64,000 nucleotides of DNA, from the NCBI GenBank assembly GCA_016271365.2, contig CM057453.1, positions 1,077,205,001 to 1,077,269,000 of the forward strand, in the 5' to 3' direction. The notes beneath the pieces are model-generated. The model was not told the origin of the DNA. It saw only the letters and a list, made by a program, of their open reading frames with translations, and ran no database searches. Origin of the DNA: Neoceratodus forsteri. Its lineage: Eukaryota; Chordata; Ceratodontiformes; Ceratodontidae. How positions within the stretch are numbered: position 1 is the stretch's first letter; each line of letters opens with the position of its first letter. A program made the position numbers and the translations under genes. This document shows, in pieces, positions 63,386 to 64,000 of this stretch.

Positions 63386-64000
63386 GGTAGCAACGTAGTG
63401 CTACCATAGTAAGGGTTGAGGAGCCATTTCTATGTTAAACCCCAAATTTTTCACCTTAATAACTTTGAAACCATTTGACGGATTTATCTACAATTTGGTA
63501 TACGCGATCAAGAACCATAGGCCTTGGGATCTACCAAGTTTTGCACTGGTCAGATGTACGGCTGCAGAGTTATTAAGCGTGATCTGAGCGCGCATTTACG
63601 CTTTTTCTGGAATACTATGGTCGCGCATACAGGTCGCATGGTTTGCGCGACCGCCCGAAATCTTCAGGGAACGTGCAGCCAGGGCCCTGATGTGCCTTTT
63701 GAAGATTTGGTGAAAAAATATTAAACAGTTCAAAAGTTATTCAAAAAACAATTTCCCATTATAAGTCAATGGGAAAAGTTAACAAAAAGTTTGACAGTGT
63801 CGCAAATGCATTTTTACTTTTGCAAATGGCCCTGTTACTTTCACAAATCTGCCATTTTGTTTTCAGTTGGTGATCAGAAAAATGGTTGGCATTTAAATTT
63901 GGGACCCTCTAGCAACCTAATTCTTTTTGTATTCACATAGTCGGACCCTGAGGATGCTAGCCATGTCTTTATTTTGGGGTAAAACACCCCAGAAATATGT
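63383..64000. other. CpG-rich repeat of unknown type, starting with a 10-bp hairpin, runs off the window
   Basis: It begins with TATGGTAGCA / TGCTACCATA (63383-63392 and 63399-63408) right after the AT microsatellite. It then holds about 600 bases with many CpG dinucleotides (for example around 63500-63660), unlike the CpG-poor surroundings. No credible coding frame was found; the 66-codon frame at 63524-63724 has no motif I know. Low CpG decay suggests a recent insertion. Its far end is outside the window. Confidence 0.5.

Noticed and set aside
1..64000. CRISPR array, bacterial operon or phage content
   Set aside because: There are no regularly spaced short repeats with unique spacers and no run of intact adjacent genes. 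All recognisable proteins are from eukaryotic transposable elements.
1..64000. Host gene exons
   Set aside because: Every coding signal I could recognise belongs to a transposable element. I found no splice-bounded open frame resembling a cellular protein, though short exons could escape inspection by eye.

Overview
This window is a stretch of vertebrate nuclear DNA made almost entirely of old, nested transposable elements. I found no host protein-coding exon, rRNA gene or intact tRNA gene, and nothing prokaryotic. The mix is L2- and CR1-type LINEs (several nested), L1/Tx1-type LINEs, DIRS-type tyrosine-recombinase retrotransposons, a Penelope-like element, Tc1 and hAT remnants, and tRNA-headed SINEs. 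That points to a very large sarcopterygian genome. A lungfish is my best guess and a caecilian or salamander the main alternative, but the sequence does not fix the species.

Layout. 1-2.9 kb: G-rich unassigned sequence, then an ~850-bp inverted repeat. 2.35-8.7 kb: a sense-strand L2-type LINE (called L2-A here) whose N-terminus carries a hydrophobic segment followed by a 2A ribosome-skipping motif. It is split by an antisense CR1 (CR1-a, 4.94-6.87 kb) and a GC-rich SINE-like insertion (7.72-8.30 kb). 8.7-11.4 kb: a hAT fragment, a 54-bp minisatellite and a decayed Tc1-type transposase. 11.7-16.2 kb: a near full-length antisense CR1 (CR1-b) with an esterase-type ORF1, EN and RT. 16.85-18.8 kb: a sense-strand DIRS-superfamily fragment (DIRS-B). 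18.85-25.1 kb: an antisense L2-type LINE (L2-B) split inside its RT by a 2.5-kb element built almost wholly from palindromes.

26.8-39.5 kb: a small tandem array of ~130-bp monomers broken up by an antisense L2 (L2-C) and a full-length sense L1-type LINE. The L1 is itself broken by a block holding a tRNA-SINE and an antisense L2 with a 485-codon open frame (L2-D), and by a short CR1 3' end (CR1-e). 39.9-44.9 kb: an antisense DIRS-type element (DIRS-A) with gag, RT/RNase H, recombinase, a right terminal repeat and a diagnostic internal complementary region. 46.8-47.4 kb: a 534-bp TTAA-flanked MITE. 47.5-52.6 kb: weak L2 fossils, a SINE head, a foldback element and a hairpin-rich duplication. 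52.6-53.6 kb: the 3' part of a Penelope-like element. 54.3-59.0 kb: two nested antisense CR1 copies (CR1-c, CR1-d). 59.03-60.95 kb: a second copy of the palindrome-built element. 62.3-63.0 kb: a Tx1-type RT fragment. The window ends in a CpG-rich, apparently young repeat of unknown type.

The most unusual thing here is the two-copy palindromic element (20231-22779 and 59027-60951). It consists of a chain of short hairpins whose stems differ but stay paired, a central long inverted repeat, three to four ~290-bp monomers that are each internally palindromic, and in copy 1 a further ~350-bp palindrome. I could not match it to a named family from memory.
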